64,000 nt of DNA from Arachidicoccus sp. (GCA_028283605.1 JAPWKH010000008.1:212653-276652), one strand, 5' to 3'; shown: positions 35,406-45,720, counted from the first letter of the stretch. Numbers and translations: made by a program. Notes: generated from the letters alone by a model not told the origin.

Positions 35406-37658
35406 ATGAAGAATCTTTGTCTCTTTTTATTCTCAATTATTGCATTCAATTATTTTTCTGCGAAAGCACAGAACGATGTGAAAGCTTATGCCTTTGTAGA
35501 TAAGCTGATGTCGAAAATGTCGCTTGAAGACAAAGTAGGACAAATGACACAAATCAGCGTGGAAGCATTTTTAAAAACAGATGCTAATGGCAATGTCATC
35601 AATCCGCATGAATTGGACACGGCAAAACTTGCTGTTGCTATTCGCGACTATAAAGTCGGTTCAATATTGAATGTAGGCGGCGATGCACAAACTCAAGGGA
35701 ACTGGCAACAACTTATTACCCAAATACAGCAAATGGCTTTATCGCAGCCTTTGAAAATCCCCATTTTATACGGCATTGACGCAATACACGGCAACAACTA
35801 TACGTCGGGCAGTATTTTATTTCCGCAAGAGATTGCAATGGCTGCATCATTTAATCCTTTACTGGCAAAAGAAGTGGCGCAAATAAGCGCTTATGAAACA
35901 CGTGCATCGTTTACGCCTTGGGTTTTCAGCCCTGTGCTGGATTTGGGCAGGCAGCCTTTATGGCCTCGTATTTGGGAAACATTCGGCGAAGACCCATTGG
36001 TTGTCTCAACAATGGGAGCTGCTATGATACAAGGCTTTCAGGGAAATGATGTAAGTGATAAATATCATGTAACCGCTTGTTTGAAACATTATATGGGTTA
36101 CAGCATGCCATTGAGTGGACATGACCGTACACCGGCATGGATTCCTGAAAGAGAATTGCGAGAATATTTTTTGCCTTCGTTTACAGAAGCTGTGAAGCAA
36201 GGCGCATTGACTGTAATGGTTTGTAGCGGAGAAATTAACGGTGTACCTGTGCATATAAACAAGCATATTCTTACAGATATTTTAAAAGGCGAATTGCAAT
36301 TCAAAGGTTTTACTTGCAGCGATTGGCAAGACATTGAATATCTCTATCAAAGGCATCATGTAGCGGTTGATAATAAAGATGCGGTGCGTATGGCAGTAAA
36401 CGCAGGAGTTGATATGAGCATGGTTCCTACTGATTATACTTTTACAAAAGATTTACTCGCACTGGTAAAAGAAAATAAAGTGCCTATAAGCCGCATCAAT
36501 GACGCCGTACGCAGAATTTTGTATGTAAAATATAAGACGGGCATTTTTCAAAGTCCGACGGGGAATAAAAACGATTATCCTTTATTCGCAAGCGAAGAAC
36601 ACGAAAAAATAAATTACAACATAGCATCTGAGTGTATAACATTGTTGAAAAATCAAAACAATATTCTTCCCTTAAATAAGAATAAAAAAATTTTGGTAAC
36701 AGGAGCGTCTGCCAATACAATGCGTTCGCTCGATGGCGGTTGGTCAAGAGTTTGGCAAGGAACAACTTCCGATGAAACTGAAAAAGATAAGAACACGATA
36801 CTCGAAGCGTTGCAACAAACTTTCGGCAATAAAAATATTAGTTATGCAAAAGGAGTAACTTTTGATTCTGTTATAAATATAGATGAAGCTGTGGCTAAAG
36901 CGAATAATTCTGATGTGATTGTGTTGTGTGCAGGAGAATCAAGTTATACTGAAACGCCGGGAAACATTAATGATTTGACAATCTCCGAGCCGCAAATAGA
37001 ATTAGCAAAAGCATTGGCAAAAACAGGGAAGCCGATTATTCTTGTAATTAATGAAGGAAGACCAAGAGTAATTTCTGCAATAGAACCTTTTACTTCAGCA
37101 GTTTTGGATGCTTATTATTCAGGCAATCAAACAGCTAATGTAATTTCTGATATTTTATATGGAAAAATAAATCCATCAGGGAAATTGCCGTTTACATATC
37201 CAAGATATACTAATAGCCTTACAAATTATTACCGCAAATACACGGAAGACAAAGATGTGAATGATGAAGTCGCGGGCTACAATCCGCAATGGGAATTTGG
37301 AACAGGTTTGAGTTACACGACTTTTAAATATAGCAATCTGCATTTGAGTTCCGCTAAATTAGATAATACCAATCCAATCAAAATAAGTGTTGATGTTACA
37401 AATACAGGCAATCGTGAAGGAAAAGAATCCGTGTTGTTGTATGTTAGTGATTTGGTTGCATCCATAACACCGGAAGTTAAGCGTCTGCGCGGGTTTCAGA
37501 AGATTGATTTAAAATCCGGCGAAACAAAAACAGTAACATTTAATTTATCAAAAGATGATATATCCTTTATCAACAACGATTTGAAACGTGTAACGGAACC
37601 GGGAAAATTCGTAGCGCATATTGATAATTTAAACGCGGAGTTTGATTATCGGAATTAA
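35406..37658 (+). CDS. GH3 beta-glycosidase, probable beta-glucosidase
   Basis: A 750-residue enzyme with signal peptide (NYFSAKAQ). Domains: GH3 barrel (residues ~30-380: IPILYGIDAIHGNNYTSG, VTACLKHYMGYSMPLSGHDR, nucleophile aspartate in GFTCSDWQDI), alpha/beta sandwich (~400-620: ECITLLKNQNNILPLNKNKK, VIVLCAGESSYTETPGN), and a fibronectin-like C-terminal domain (EFGTGLSYTTFKYSN, LRGFQKIDLKSGETKTV). It would trim terminal beta-glucose or mannose from oligosaccharides of glucomannan. It is the last gene of the locus and is intact, unlike the GH3 remnant at 10.9 kb. Confidence 0.92.
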   Translation: MKNLCLFLFSIIAFNYFSAKAQNDVKAYAFVDKLMSKMSLEDKVGQMTQISVEAFLKTDANGNVINPHELDTAKLAVAIRDYKVGSILNVGGDAQTQGNWQQLITQIQQMALSQPLKIPILYGIDAIHGNNYTSGSILFPQEIAMAASFNPLLAKEVAQISAYETRASFTPWVFSPVLDLGRQPLWPRIWETFGEDPLVVSTMGAAMIQGFQGNDVSDKYHVTACLKHYMGYSMPLSGHDRTPAWIPERELREYFLPSFTEAVKQGALTVMVCSGEINGVPVHINKHILTDILKGELQFKGFTCSDWQDIEYLYQRHHVAVDNKDAVRMAVNAGVDMSMVPTDYTFTKDLLALVKENKVPISRINDAVRRILYVKYKTGIFQSPTGNKNDYPLFASEEHEKINYNIASECITLLKNQNNILPLNKNKKILVTGASANTMRSLDGGWSRVWQGTTSDETEKDKNTILEALQQTFGNKNISYAKGVTFDSVINIDEAVAKANNSDVIVLCAGESSYTETPGNINDLTISEPQIELAKALAKTGKPIILVINEGRPRVISAIEPFTSAVLDAYYSGNQTANVISDILYGKINPSGKLPFTYPRYTNSLTNYYRKYTEDKDVNDEVAGYNPQWEFGTGLSYTTFKYSNLHLSSAKLDNTNPIKISVDVTNTGNREGKESVLLYVSDLVASITPEVKRLRGFQKIDLKSGETKTVTFNLSKDDISFINNDLKRVTEPGKFVAHIDNLNAEFDYRN

Positions 37659-37689
37659 AAAACTGATTTTATAAAAACTCATTTTTGTT

Positions 37690-38502
37690 TTACTTTTTTG
37701 CTGATTTCGAATGAGCCGGCTTTGCAACTTTTTTTAGCGCTTTTGATTTTGGCTGTGCAAGGCTTTGCTGCAATTGGGAGATCAAATCATCTGCAGGTTT
37801 TACGATTACCGTTTTCGGTTGCGGTAGTTTTTTTCCGACAGCTTTTGTTTTTATCAGCTTCATTAATTTAGCAGTATAAGTATCTTTGAAATCGGCAATA
37901 TTAAAATTGCCTTGCATAGTCTTGATTAAATTATTTGCCATTTCCAATTCCCCTTTTTTAGGCGAAGGGGTTTCAACGATAAATTCCGAAGGATTGCGGA
38001 TTTCATTGATGAAACGCAACGTATGCAATATTAATATTCCTTGCGCAGAACGCAGCAAAATCGGCTTTTCCTTATTCCTTAATACAAAACTTCCAACACC
38101 TGCAGTACCGGATTTATTCATTGCTTCTTCCAGTAATGCAAATGCTCTTTCGCCGCCTTTGGCGGGCGCCAGATAATACGCGCTGTCAAATAAAATCACA
38201 TCTACTTGCGATGTCTTTACAAAAATCTGAAGGCCTATGGTTTTTGTTTTTTCAGGGCTCGCGCTTTCGAAATCCTGATCTGTAAGTACTATATATTTTC
38301 CATTGAGGTTATGTCCTTTTACGATATTGCCCCAGGATACTTCTTTGCCGGTATTTTCATTTACTCTTTTAAAATGAATGTTCGCCAAATCTTTTTTGTC
38401 CAGCATATCAAAATTAAGCGCCCTTTCCTGTATGGCGGAATATAATTTCACGGGAATGTTTACAAGCCCAAAGGCTACAGAACCTGTCCATATCGATCGC
38501 AT
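37690..38502 (-). CDS. ku: Ku family DNA end-binding protein
   Basis: A 270-residue bacterial Ku: MRSIWTGSVAFGLVNIPVKL, HFKRVNENTGKEVSWGNIVKG, YYLAPAKGGERAFALLEEAM, FVLRNKEKPILLRS. A lysine-rich tail (~residues 225-270) resembles the extended C-termini that help DNA threading. Ku rings bind double-strand ends and recruit LigD for non-homologous end joining. It lies 34 bases downstream of ligD on the same strand, so they form an operon. Confidence 0.95.
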   Translation of the reverse strand: MRSIWTGSVAFGLVNIPVKLYSAIQERALNFDMLDKKDLANIHFKRVNENTGKEVSWGNIVKGHNLNGKYIVLTDQDFESASPEKTKTIGLQIFVKTSQVDVILFDSAYYLAPAKGGERAFALLEEAMNKSGTAGVGSFVLRNKEKPILLRSAQGILILHTLRFINEIRNPSEFIVETPSPKKGELEMANNLIKTMQGNFNIADFKDTYTAKLMKLIKTKAVGKKLPQPKTVIVKPADDLISQLQQSLAQPKSKALKKVAKPAHSKSAKK

Positions 38503-38536
38503 GTTATTGATTTATTGTAAGGTAAAAATTTGTTTA

Positions 38537-41254
38537 TTATTTCAAATTGCTTAATGTCTTTAATACTTTAACCATATCAATTCCTTTGCCAAAAACTCCC
38601 TTAAATATATCGCCTCTTTCTTCCAGTAATTGCGGTACGTTTTGTAAAGTAAAGTCTTGTATCTTCAAGCCATGTTTTACTTCCTCCCAATGCAAGGGCA
38701 TAGATACTGTGGCTTTTGGCTTTGGCCTTACGGAATACGGCGCTGCAAGTGTAGCTTGTGGGCGGTTCTGTAAAAAATCGAGATATAATTTTCCTTGCCG
38801 TTCGTTGATTGATCTTTCTGTCGTAGTAAAATTTTCTGTTTCCGACTGCACCAATGTTACAATTACTCTTGCAAATTCTTTTGATTGTTCGTAGGAATAT
38901 TTTTTCCCTAACGGAATATAAATATGCATGCCCGTTGAGCCGGATGTTTTGGGAAACGATGGAATTGACGCGCTTTCAAGTAAATTATGAATTGCAATTG
39001 CCGTATCAATCACCTGATCAAAAGTGGTTTTTGTACCGGGATCCAAATCAAGCAAGCACCAATCCGGATTATCCGGTTTATTAACCGTACTGCTCCATGG
39101 ATTAATTTCTATACACCCAAAATTTACCATATACAGCAGGCTTGCCTCGTCACGCGCTATCAAAAAATGTTTATCTTCTTGATCGCCTTCGCTGTGATAC
39201 AGATATGTTTCAGCCCATTCGGGAACCTTGTCGGTAACATCTTTCTGATAAAAATTCTTGCCTTTATAACCATCAGGGAAACGGTACAGAGATTGTGGCC
39301 GGTCTTTGATGTATGGCAAAATATAGGGAGCTATTTGATAATAATAATTCAATAAATCCCGCTTGGTTATTTTTTCTTCCGGCCAGAAAATCTTATCTAA
39401 ATTTGTAAAGCTTATTTCCTTTCCATTTATTTTTCTTACTTGCGTTTTTTCAGCAGGATTAAGAAATGTTTTTCTTGCAGTTTCAGCCGGCGGTGTAAGA
39501 ATAGATTTTTTTGTTGAATCTTTCTTTGATACAACCTTTTCCGCTCCGGGATTCTTTATAGTTGTTTTTGTGGCTTTTGTTTTCATTGCATAATTTTTTT
39601 CATCAGTAAACAGGTCTGTTGATTGTTCATTCTCTTTTATTACATCCTTTGCTGCTTTATCTTCCCGCATTCCTTTAAAAGATGGGTGGCGAAATACGCC
39701 ATCTTTAGTTACTTCAGTAAATGTTATCTCACATACCAATTTTGGCTTAAGCCATACAGCATCTGCATGCGGAGGATTCGGCCTGAACCTTGAAGGTTTG
39801 TTATAATCTGGAATGATTAGCAATGGGCTTTTCTTTACGATCAATGGCTTAAACTGCTTCATCATTTCTTTCTGCATCTTATCATTAAATCCTGTGCCTA
39901 CTTTGCCTGCGTATTGCAATTTGCCGTGATTATATATGCCGAGCAAGAGTGCACTGAAAGTCTTCGGCGAGCCTTCATTATGCGTATAGCCGATAATAAT
40001 TACTTCCTGTCTTTTGGCGGCTTTTATTTTAAGCCAGTCGCGCGAGCGTTCGCCCGGTAAATAAGCGCTGTCCAATTTTTTAGCAATGATACCTTCCAGT
40101 CCCAGTTGCTGAGCCGTTGCAAAGAATTCCTTTCCTCTGCCTGTTAAAGAAAATCCTACCCTTATAATTTCATTCTCGGTAGGAATAATGGTTTTGAGTA
40201 TTTCAATCCTTTCGAATAAAGGCAGGTTCAAGAGCGATTTTCCCTGATACCATAATATATCAAAAACGTAATACTGCAACAATCCGTCCGCTTCGCTGCA
40301 CCATTTTTGCAACTTATTAAAACGAGAAATACCTTTTTCATTTACCACGACTATTTCTCCGTCTATCACTGCTTTTATGCCCCATTTTTTTAATGCTTCG
40401 AAAACGGGATAAAATTTTTCGTTGAAAGATTTATTGTTTCTCGATCTTATTTCAGTTGTTTTTCCATTTATGAATGATAAAGCCCTGTAGCCATCCCATT
40501 TGATTTCGTATTCCCATTTGTCACTATCAAAAGGCGCATCTACAAGCGTTGCTAACATGGGAGATAATGTTTTAGGAAAAACAGCCTTTGGCGCGGATGC
40601 CAAAATTTTTTCTAAATCAGGAACATCTTTTGAATGATTTTTTTTAACGCTTTTTATAGCGTTGCCAAAATTCTTTTGCGGCTTATTTTCTATTGTTTCA
40701 ACGGTTTTATGGCTGATGACCGATTTATCTTTTTTTGTAATGTCTTCGGTTGTTGCAAACTTATCTTTATGTTTAATTAAAAGCCAGGAATTTTCTGCCA
40801 TGCCTTTTGTTTTCACAAGAGCAAATTCTCCTTTTAATTTTTTCCCGTTAAGAAAGAATTTTAACGATCCGGCTTTAAGTTGCTGCAATAAAGATTTTTC
40901 CTGCGCTTTTTTATTTTCTGTACCATCGATGGGATAATAAGTGCCTTCGTCCCAAACGATGACTTTGCCTGCGCCGTAATTCCCTTTAGGAATAATTCCT
41001 TCAAAATCTTTATAATCATAAGGATGATCTTCAACCATCATCGCGAGGCGTTTATCTGCAGGATTCAGCGACGGGCCTTTAGGCACAGCCCAGCTTTTGA
41101 GAACTCCGTCCATTTCCAGCCGGAAATCGTAGTGCAGCCTGGACGCGTCATGTTTTTGAACTACAAATCTTAATAAAGTATCTGTGCTTTTTCCTGCTTT
41201 TGGTTCCGGCGTATGCGTGAAGGAGCGTTTTTTATTATATACAGTAAGGCTCAT
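38537..41254 (-). CDS. ligD: DNA ligase D, three-domain
   Basis: A 905-residue enzyme with domain order phosphoesterase, ligase, polymerase. The 3'-phosphoesterase (~30-160) has VVQKHDASRLHYDFRLEMDG and MVEDHPYDYKDFEGIIPKGN. The ATP-dependent ligase (~235-540) carries the adenylation lysine in EIKWDGYRAL and VIDGEIVVVNEKG. The primase-like polymerase (~610-900) has KIFWPEEKITKRDLLNYY and the catalytic acidic pair in WCLLDLDPG. It processes and seals broken ends with Ku. A lysine-rich linker (~170-220) follows the phosphoesterase. Confidence 0.95.
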   Translation of the reverse strand: MSLTVYNKKRSFTHTPEPKAGKSTDTLLRFVVQKHDASRLHYDFRLEMDGVLKSWAVPKGPSLNPADKRLAMMVEDHPYDYKDFEGIIPKGNYGAGKVIVWDEGTYYPIDGTENKKAQEKSLLQQLKAGSLKFFLNGKKLKGEFALVKTKGMAENSWLLIKHKDKFATTEDITKKDKSVISHKTVETIENKPQKNFGNAIKSVKKNHSKDVPDLEKILASAPKAVFPKTLSPMLATLVDAPFDSDKWEYEIKWDGYRALSFINGKTTEIRSRNNKSFNEKFYPVFEALKKWGIKAVIDGEIVVVNEKGISRFNKLQKWCSEADGLLQYYVFDILWYQGKSLLNLPLFERIEILKTIIPTENEIIRVGFSLTGRGKEFFATAQQLGLEGIIAKKLDSAYLPGERSRDWLKIKAAKRQEVIIIGYTHNEGSPKTFSALLLGIYNHGKLQYAGKVGTGFNDKMQKEMMKQFKPLIVKKSPLLIIPDYNKPSRFRPNPPHADAVWLKPKLVCEITFTEVTKDGVFRHPSFKGMREDKAAKDVIKENEQSTDLFTDEKNYAMKTKATKTTIKNPGAEKVVSKKDSTKKSILTPPAETARKTFLNPAEKTQVRKINGKEISFTNLDKIFWPEEKITKRDLLNYYYQIAPYILPYIKDRPQSLYRFPDGYKGKNFYQKDVTDKVPEWAETYLYHSEGDQEDKHFLIARDEASLLYMVNFGCIEINPWSSTVNKPDNPDWCLLDLDPGTKTTFDQVIDTAIAIHNLLESASIPSFPKTSGSTGMHIYIPLGKKYSYEQSKEFARVIVTLVQSETENFTTTERSINERQGKLYLDFLQNRPQATLAAPYSVRPKPKATVSMPLHWEEVKHGLKIQDFTLQNVPQLLEERGDIFKGVFGKGIDMVKVLKTLSNLK

Positions 41255-41363
41255 AATAATATTTTTTTGAGGCCTGAATTAAATATAACAAATCCCTTCA
41301 AAAACTGTTCCTAAGAAATACGAATAGGAATAAATAACAATAACGAAGATTGAATGCGGCAGT

Positions 41364-42479
41364 TTACCGGAAGCGCCTGCTTACACTTTTATGTTTAGTA
41401 GCTCTTAATACCATGTTGAGGTTGGGGAGAAGCATTTGCTTCATTTGGATTTTTAAAATCGCTCCCATGGTTTTAGCTTTCAGGAAGGCCGGGTTTTTCC
41501 AATGATCAGCCAATTCAAGTTTTAATTGATTTATTTTTTCAGGATTAGAAATCTCATCTTTACTCATTACATCAATCAATTCTTTCATTCGGTATCTTTC
41601 TGTGGTAATTCGGTAAACCAGCCGGGAACGTTCTTCTGCCTGATATTGCTTTACGGATTCAGGGTCGAGCTTTTGAATGGCTTTTTCCACAATGGGATAA
41701 TTTTCTTTTATAAACTGCGGCATGTACAGCCGCATTCTTCCCTCGTAACATTGCTGGTCAAAATCAATTGCACGGATATAATATTGGGCATCATCAATAT
41801 CGGGCGTAATATCTACAACAAAATTATAAGAGCGCATATCGCCGAGCAAGCGCACGAAAGATGATTCATTGAACTTGACGAATGTTTTTAAAAGGCGCAC
41901 CACATTCGTCTCAGGGTTATTCAAATAATCTCTTATAAAAATATCACCGGGAATGCCTGCAATATGTTCTTCGATCAAGGTTTGATTGCAGGTTAAAAAT
42001 ATAACGCGCGAAGAAGATAACAGGTTTTCCAATTCAAGGCCATACACGCGATTGGCATCGGCTTTTTTAATATAGAAATGATCGCAATTGCCATTATAAA
42101 CATTAATGATCCTGACCCGAAAAGGCTGGCTGTTTCCGAAGCTGCAAAAATCTATTCGCTCTACATTCAAATTGGCTGAATAGCTGAAATCGCCTTCGGT
42201 TTTTAGCATGGCGTAGCACTTTACCAAACCTTCGCGCAAAAATTCCCATTCACGCATATCGTAGCTTACTTGTTCCCAAGCAGTTTCATTTCCGGCTGTA
42301 TCCAGCAATGGACGTGCATACGTGAAATGCAGCATATCATTATACGTTACAGGCAAATCCACCTCGCGGCCGTATTTTAGCAAATACTCGTGCAGGGGAG
42401 GTTTTATGGAATACAGCGGTTTCTTTTTTGAAGGCGTTGCTTCTTCCTGAAAGTTATTATGCAGATTCTCTTTTTTCAA
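41364..42479 (-). CDS. Unknown conserved protein with kinase-fold-like motifs
   Basis: I cannot assign this 371-residue protein to a named family. It has no signal peptide. A run of motifs recalls a degenerate protein-kinase/phosphotransferase fold: a lysine strand FYIKKADANRV (~135-145), a following ELENLL helix, a hinge-like LIEEHIAGIPGD (~168-179), a catalytic-loop-like GDMRSYNF (213-220) and an acidic IDFD (238-241) in the place of a DFG motif. The canonical HRD histidine is replaced by glycine. It lies downstream of the T9SS plug gene on the same strand and upstream of ligD. Confidence 0.6.
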   Translation of the reverse strand: MKKENLHNNFQEEATPSKKKPLYSIKPPLHEYLLKYGREVDLPVTYNDMLHFTYARPLLDTAGNETAWEQVSYDMREWEFLREGLVKCYAMLKTEGDFSYSANLNVERIDFCSFGNSQPFRVRIINVYNGNCDHFYIKKADANRVYGLELENLLSSSRVIFLTCNQTLIEEHIAGIPGDIFIRDYLNNPETNVVRLLKTFVKFNESSFVRLLGDMRSYNFVVDITPDIDDAQYYIRAIDFDQQCYEGRMRLYMPQFIKENYPIVEKAIQKLDPESVKQYQAEERSRLVYRITTERYRMKELIDVMSKDEISNPEKINQLKLELADHWKNPAFLKAKTMGAILKIQMKQMLLPNLNMVLRATKHKSVSRRFR

Positions 42480-42503
42480 TTTTTAAAAAATTATCAGGGA
42501 AGA

Positions 42504-43836
42504 TTACGACTTTTTTGAATTAACGGTAGTGCAGGCTACCAGCGAAGGCGCACGATCTGAGAATGATTGATAATAAACCAAAACCGTATAATCATTCTCT
42601 GTAAGCCAACTGTTTCCTTCGGTGTAAGTAAAATCCGGTAACGCACTTATATCGTTTTTATCTTTCGTTATATAATCATAATTATAATAACCTTGCTTTA
42701 AAAATAGCACTGCTTCATACAAGCCTGTTTCATCATTAAACTGCATTTTGTTATTGTCATTATAGACATAATTATTCATTTGTCCTGCAACATATACATC
42801 TTTATCTCTATAAGGTTTTCCATCGGGAGTTTTGTAATAAAAATGAACATGTGCATAATCGCCTTGTGTCATGGCATCGATTTGTTCAGAGGCTGAAATA
42901 TTATAAAAACCATTATAATCCTGATAAGGCAAATAGTCATCATTCATGCGCGATTTGTCGGTAATTATATTTACATCAAAAGGCATTTGCGCTGCATCAA
43001 TGCTTGCCACATGTTCACTTTGATAACGAAAACTTTTTATATCAATCCAGTGATATTCTTTCCCGGCCTGAAACAATACATCGCGCTCGCCATTGTATTC
43101 ATATATATTGCCGCGCATAAATGCAGGTTGAATATTTTTGATCGCATTATCCCAACGATAATTTTGCAATACCACAACTTTTATTTGTACTTGCGGATTC
43201 GAAACTTGCAGATGTGAAACATCTATACTGAACTGAATTTTTTGATAAGCATTGTGTTTGCCATTATCAAAAGGCTGTTGTATTTGAACGGATACAGGTA
43301 CTTTATTGCTCCGTAATTAAAAATCTGCGCGTAAATAAAACCTGCGATGTATCGCCGTCTGCAAAAACTTTTAAAATATAATTGCCGCTTTTTATAGGCA
43401 TCATATTTTGCTGCGGAAATGAGAGCGAGTAATGAATGTATTTCGTTTTTGCATAAGAGGAAACGGTATACTTCGAAATCCTGTTTTGGGAAAAGCCTTT
43501 TATAAAATCGAAATTGGTTAAAGGCGCGATGTTCCAATCGGCATCGCACAATTGAAATGTATAATAATAATCTTGCGGGCTGCTGCTGAAATCATCAAAG
43601 TCAAGCTGCAAGGCATTTTGCGAACCGAGATTGATAACCGGATAAGCCCACTGATTGCCACTTGGCGACAACTGAATGCCGTGAATGTTTTGATCATATA
43701 CAACATCCTGCGCAAAGGAAATTGTTGAAATGAAAGAGATAATAAATGTTACAATTGTTTGCTTCAACGGGAAATTTATTTGTTCAAAAATAAAACAAAT
43801 AAAACACAACGCGAAAGCGTTAAATTCCCAGTACAT
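42504..43836 (-). pseudogene. T9SS plug protein (DUF5103), frame broken
   Basis: Two consecutive minus-strand frames make one protein. The first (43,836 to about 43,308) has the DUF5103 opening after a signal peptide (FISTISFAQ): DQNIHGIQLSP, YYYTFQLCDADWN, SGNYILKVF, LFTRRFLITE. The second (to 42,504) continues as VPVSVQIQQPF, QNYRWDNAIKNIQPAF, DIKSFRYQSEHV and VYVAGQMNNYVY. One extra base near 43,308 explains the break. The protein plugs the SprA translocon pore in type IX secretion. The true start may be TTG at 43,767; M at 43,836 overlaps the next gene. Confidence 0.8.
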
Positions 43837-44548
43837 CTTTTAGTTTGGCATATCCCGAGCGGCTTACAGGTAAGCGTGCCTCGTTGCGAAGCACTACGCA
43901 ATATTGGTCTTTTTCATACAGGTCAAGTTTATGAATATGCTGCACATTTGCGATGAAAGAACGATGAATGCGTACGAATTGCTGAGGTGGCAATTGATCT
44001 TCAAACTTGCTCATCGTTTGATGTTTTAGATAATATTTTTCCGATGTATGAATTTTTACATAATCATCCGCAGACTCCAGATAAAATACTTCGGATAAAG
44101 GTAAAATCTTGATGGTGCCATTTGCTTTGACCACAATTCTTTGTGTTTGCTCCGGCATTTGCGGCAGTTTCTCTTTCCATTGTTTTGATGCAGCTTCCTG
44201 ATTGCTTTTAACTTTATCCAGCGCTTTTTTTAATCTTTCCGGATGAACAGGTTTGAGCAAATAATCAATTGCGTTTACATCAAAGGCTTTCAAAGCATAT
44301 TCATCAAAGGCAGTTGTAAAAATTACTTTCGGCGGATTGTCCAGCAGCTCCAGCATTTCGAAGCCGGTAATCTTCGGCATTTGTATATCCAGAAATATTA
44401 AATCGGGTTGCAAGTCTTGTATGGCTTTAATGCCTTCAAAGCCGTCGCCGCATTCGCCAACTATGGAAATGTCTTTTTCTTCTTCCAATAATTCTTTTAA
44501 TAATATACGCGCCAGTGGCTCGTCATCTATAATTATTGTTCTCATCAT
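43820..44548 (-). CDS. LytTR-family response regulator
   Basis: A 242-residue regulator with a receiver domain (residues 1-120: IIIDDEPLAR, phosphoacceptor aspartate in LIFLDIQMPKI, TAFDEYALKAF, KPVHPERL) and a C-terminal LytTR DNA-binding domain (~140-240: VFYLESADDYVKIHTSEKYY, FVRIHRSFIANVQHI, LPVSRSGYAKL). The partner sensor kinase is immediately upstream on the same strand, 83 bases away. It would bind DNA when phosphorylated. Targets are not evident; the T9SS plug gene downstream is a candidate. Confidence 0.92.
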   Translation of the reverse strand: MMRTIIIDDEPLARILLKELLEEEKDISIVGECGDGFEGIKAIQDLQPDLIFLDIQMPKITGFEMLELLDNPPKVIFTTAFDEYALKAFDVNAIDYLLKPVHPERLKKALDKVKSNQEAASKQWKEKLPQMPEQTQRIVVKANGTIKILPLSEVFYLESADDYVKIHTSEKYYLKHQTMSKFEDQLPPQQFVRIHRSFIANVQHIHKLDLYEKDQYCVVLRNEARLPVSRSGYAKLKDVLGI

Positions 44549-44631
44549 TTTATTTTTAATTGTTTTTCATTTTTCAGATGGAATGTTTTTAAATAATCAT
44601 GTTTGGGTTAAATAAAATGCATAGGGGCATT

Positions 44632-45720
44632 TTATAAAATAATTTTATCGGATAATTTCAGTGGAATGATAATTGTGGCAGTAAATATATTGATGCTTTC
44701 TTCCTCTGTATGGCTCTTCGGCAAAATGCCATTTTCAGTTTTTAATAAATCGTTTCGTGCAAAAAGAAGGTAAAGCCTTCTTCTCACAGATTCCAGCCCA
44801 AAGCCTGTTCCTTTCGTTGTTACTGCATCTGTATCATAAGGATTTTTTATCGTAAAAATTAATTCATTTTCGTTTTTCTTAATTGTAATAAAAATTGTTA
44901 CAATCCCTGTTGTTCCATACAAACCGTATTTAATGGCATTTTCCACGAGAGGCTGAAATAAGAACGGCGGCACTTTTATATCTTCGCAATCAGAAACTAC
45001 TTCTTCTTTTATTACCAAGCGATGCCCGAAACGGACTTGCTCAATGGCAAGATACAAACGCAAATCGCTCATCTCTTCCCGGAAGCCTATAAAATCATCA
45101 TCTTCTTTTTTAATATTATTTCTAAGATAATCGGAAAGCTGTTGTATCATTTGCCGTGCACGCTGAGGCTCACGGACAATCAACGCATTGACGGAATTTA
45201 AACTGTTGAATAAAAAATGCGGCTGTTGTTGCTGTCTTAACTTAAAGAGTTCTGCATCTTTTTTCAATTGGGTGCTTTGCTCTTTTTCCTGTATTTCATT
45301 TTCTACTTCAAGGATACGCGTGCGGAAATGTTCTATAATATTATAAGCATAGATTATTATCCAGCCGATAAAAGATCTGATAAAAAAATGATTTTCCCAC
45401 ATCAGCATATAGTTGTGTTCATCGCCGAATATATACGTTAAAAGCTGACGGCATATATAGCTCCACACTAATGTCAATGCAAAGCTATATACCATTAGAT
45501 ATAAAGTATCGGTTTTTTTACTCAGCTTAAAAACCGGAATATAACTGATACATAGAAATAATATATATAACAGTACAATTGAAGTAAGGCTGTCCGACAT
45601 CGAAGCGTGTAAAGAAATTTGCAGCACGTTGTTGAGCCAATAAAATAAGCATATTCCTATTACTAAAAGGGAAAATATTACATTTAATACATTGTATTTT
45701 ATAGCAGATTTAATAGGCAT
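44632..45720 (-). CDS. LytS/YehU-type sensor histidine kinase
   Basis: A 362-residue membrane kinase with four hydrophobic segments (~10-30, 42-60, 72-95, 108-130), a coiled region, then the His_kinase domain with the phosphorylated histidine in QQQPHFLFNSLNSVNAL and a GHKL ATPase (VPPFLFQPLVENAIKYGL, and GTGFGLESVRRRL). It has no periplasmic sensor domain, so sensing is probably within or at the membrane. It pairs with the downstream LytTR regulator. Confidence 0.92.
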   Translation of the reverse strand: MPIKSAIKYNVLNVIFSLLVIGICLFYWLNNVLQISLHASMSDSLTSIVLLYILFLCISYIPVFKLSKKTDTLYLMVYSFALTLVWSYICRQLLTYIFGDEHNYMLMWENHFFIRSFIGWIIIYAYNIIEHFRTRILEVENEIQEKEQSTQLKKDAELFKLRQQQQPHFLFNSLNSVNALIVREPQRARQMIQQLSDYLRNNIKKEDDDFIGFREEMSDLRLYLAIEQVRFGHRLVIKEEVVSDCEDIKVPPFLFQPLVENAIKYGLYGTTGIVTIFITIKKNENELIFTIKNPYDTDAVTTKGTGFGLESVRRRLYLLFARNDLLKTENGILPKSHTEEESINIFTATIIIPLKLSDKIIL

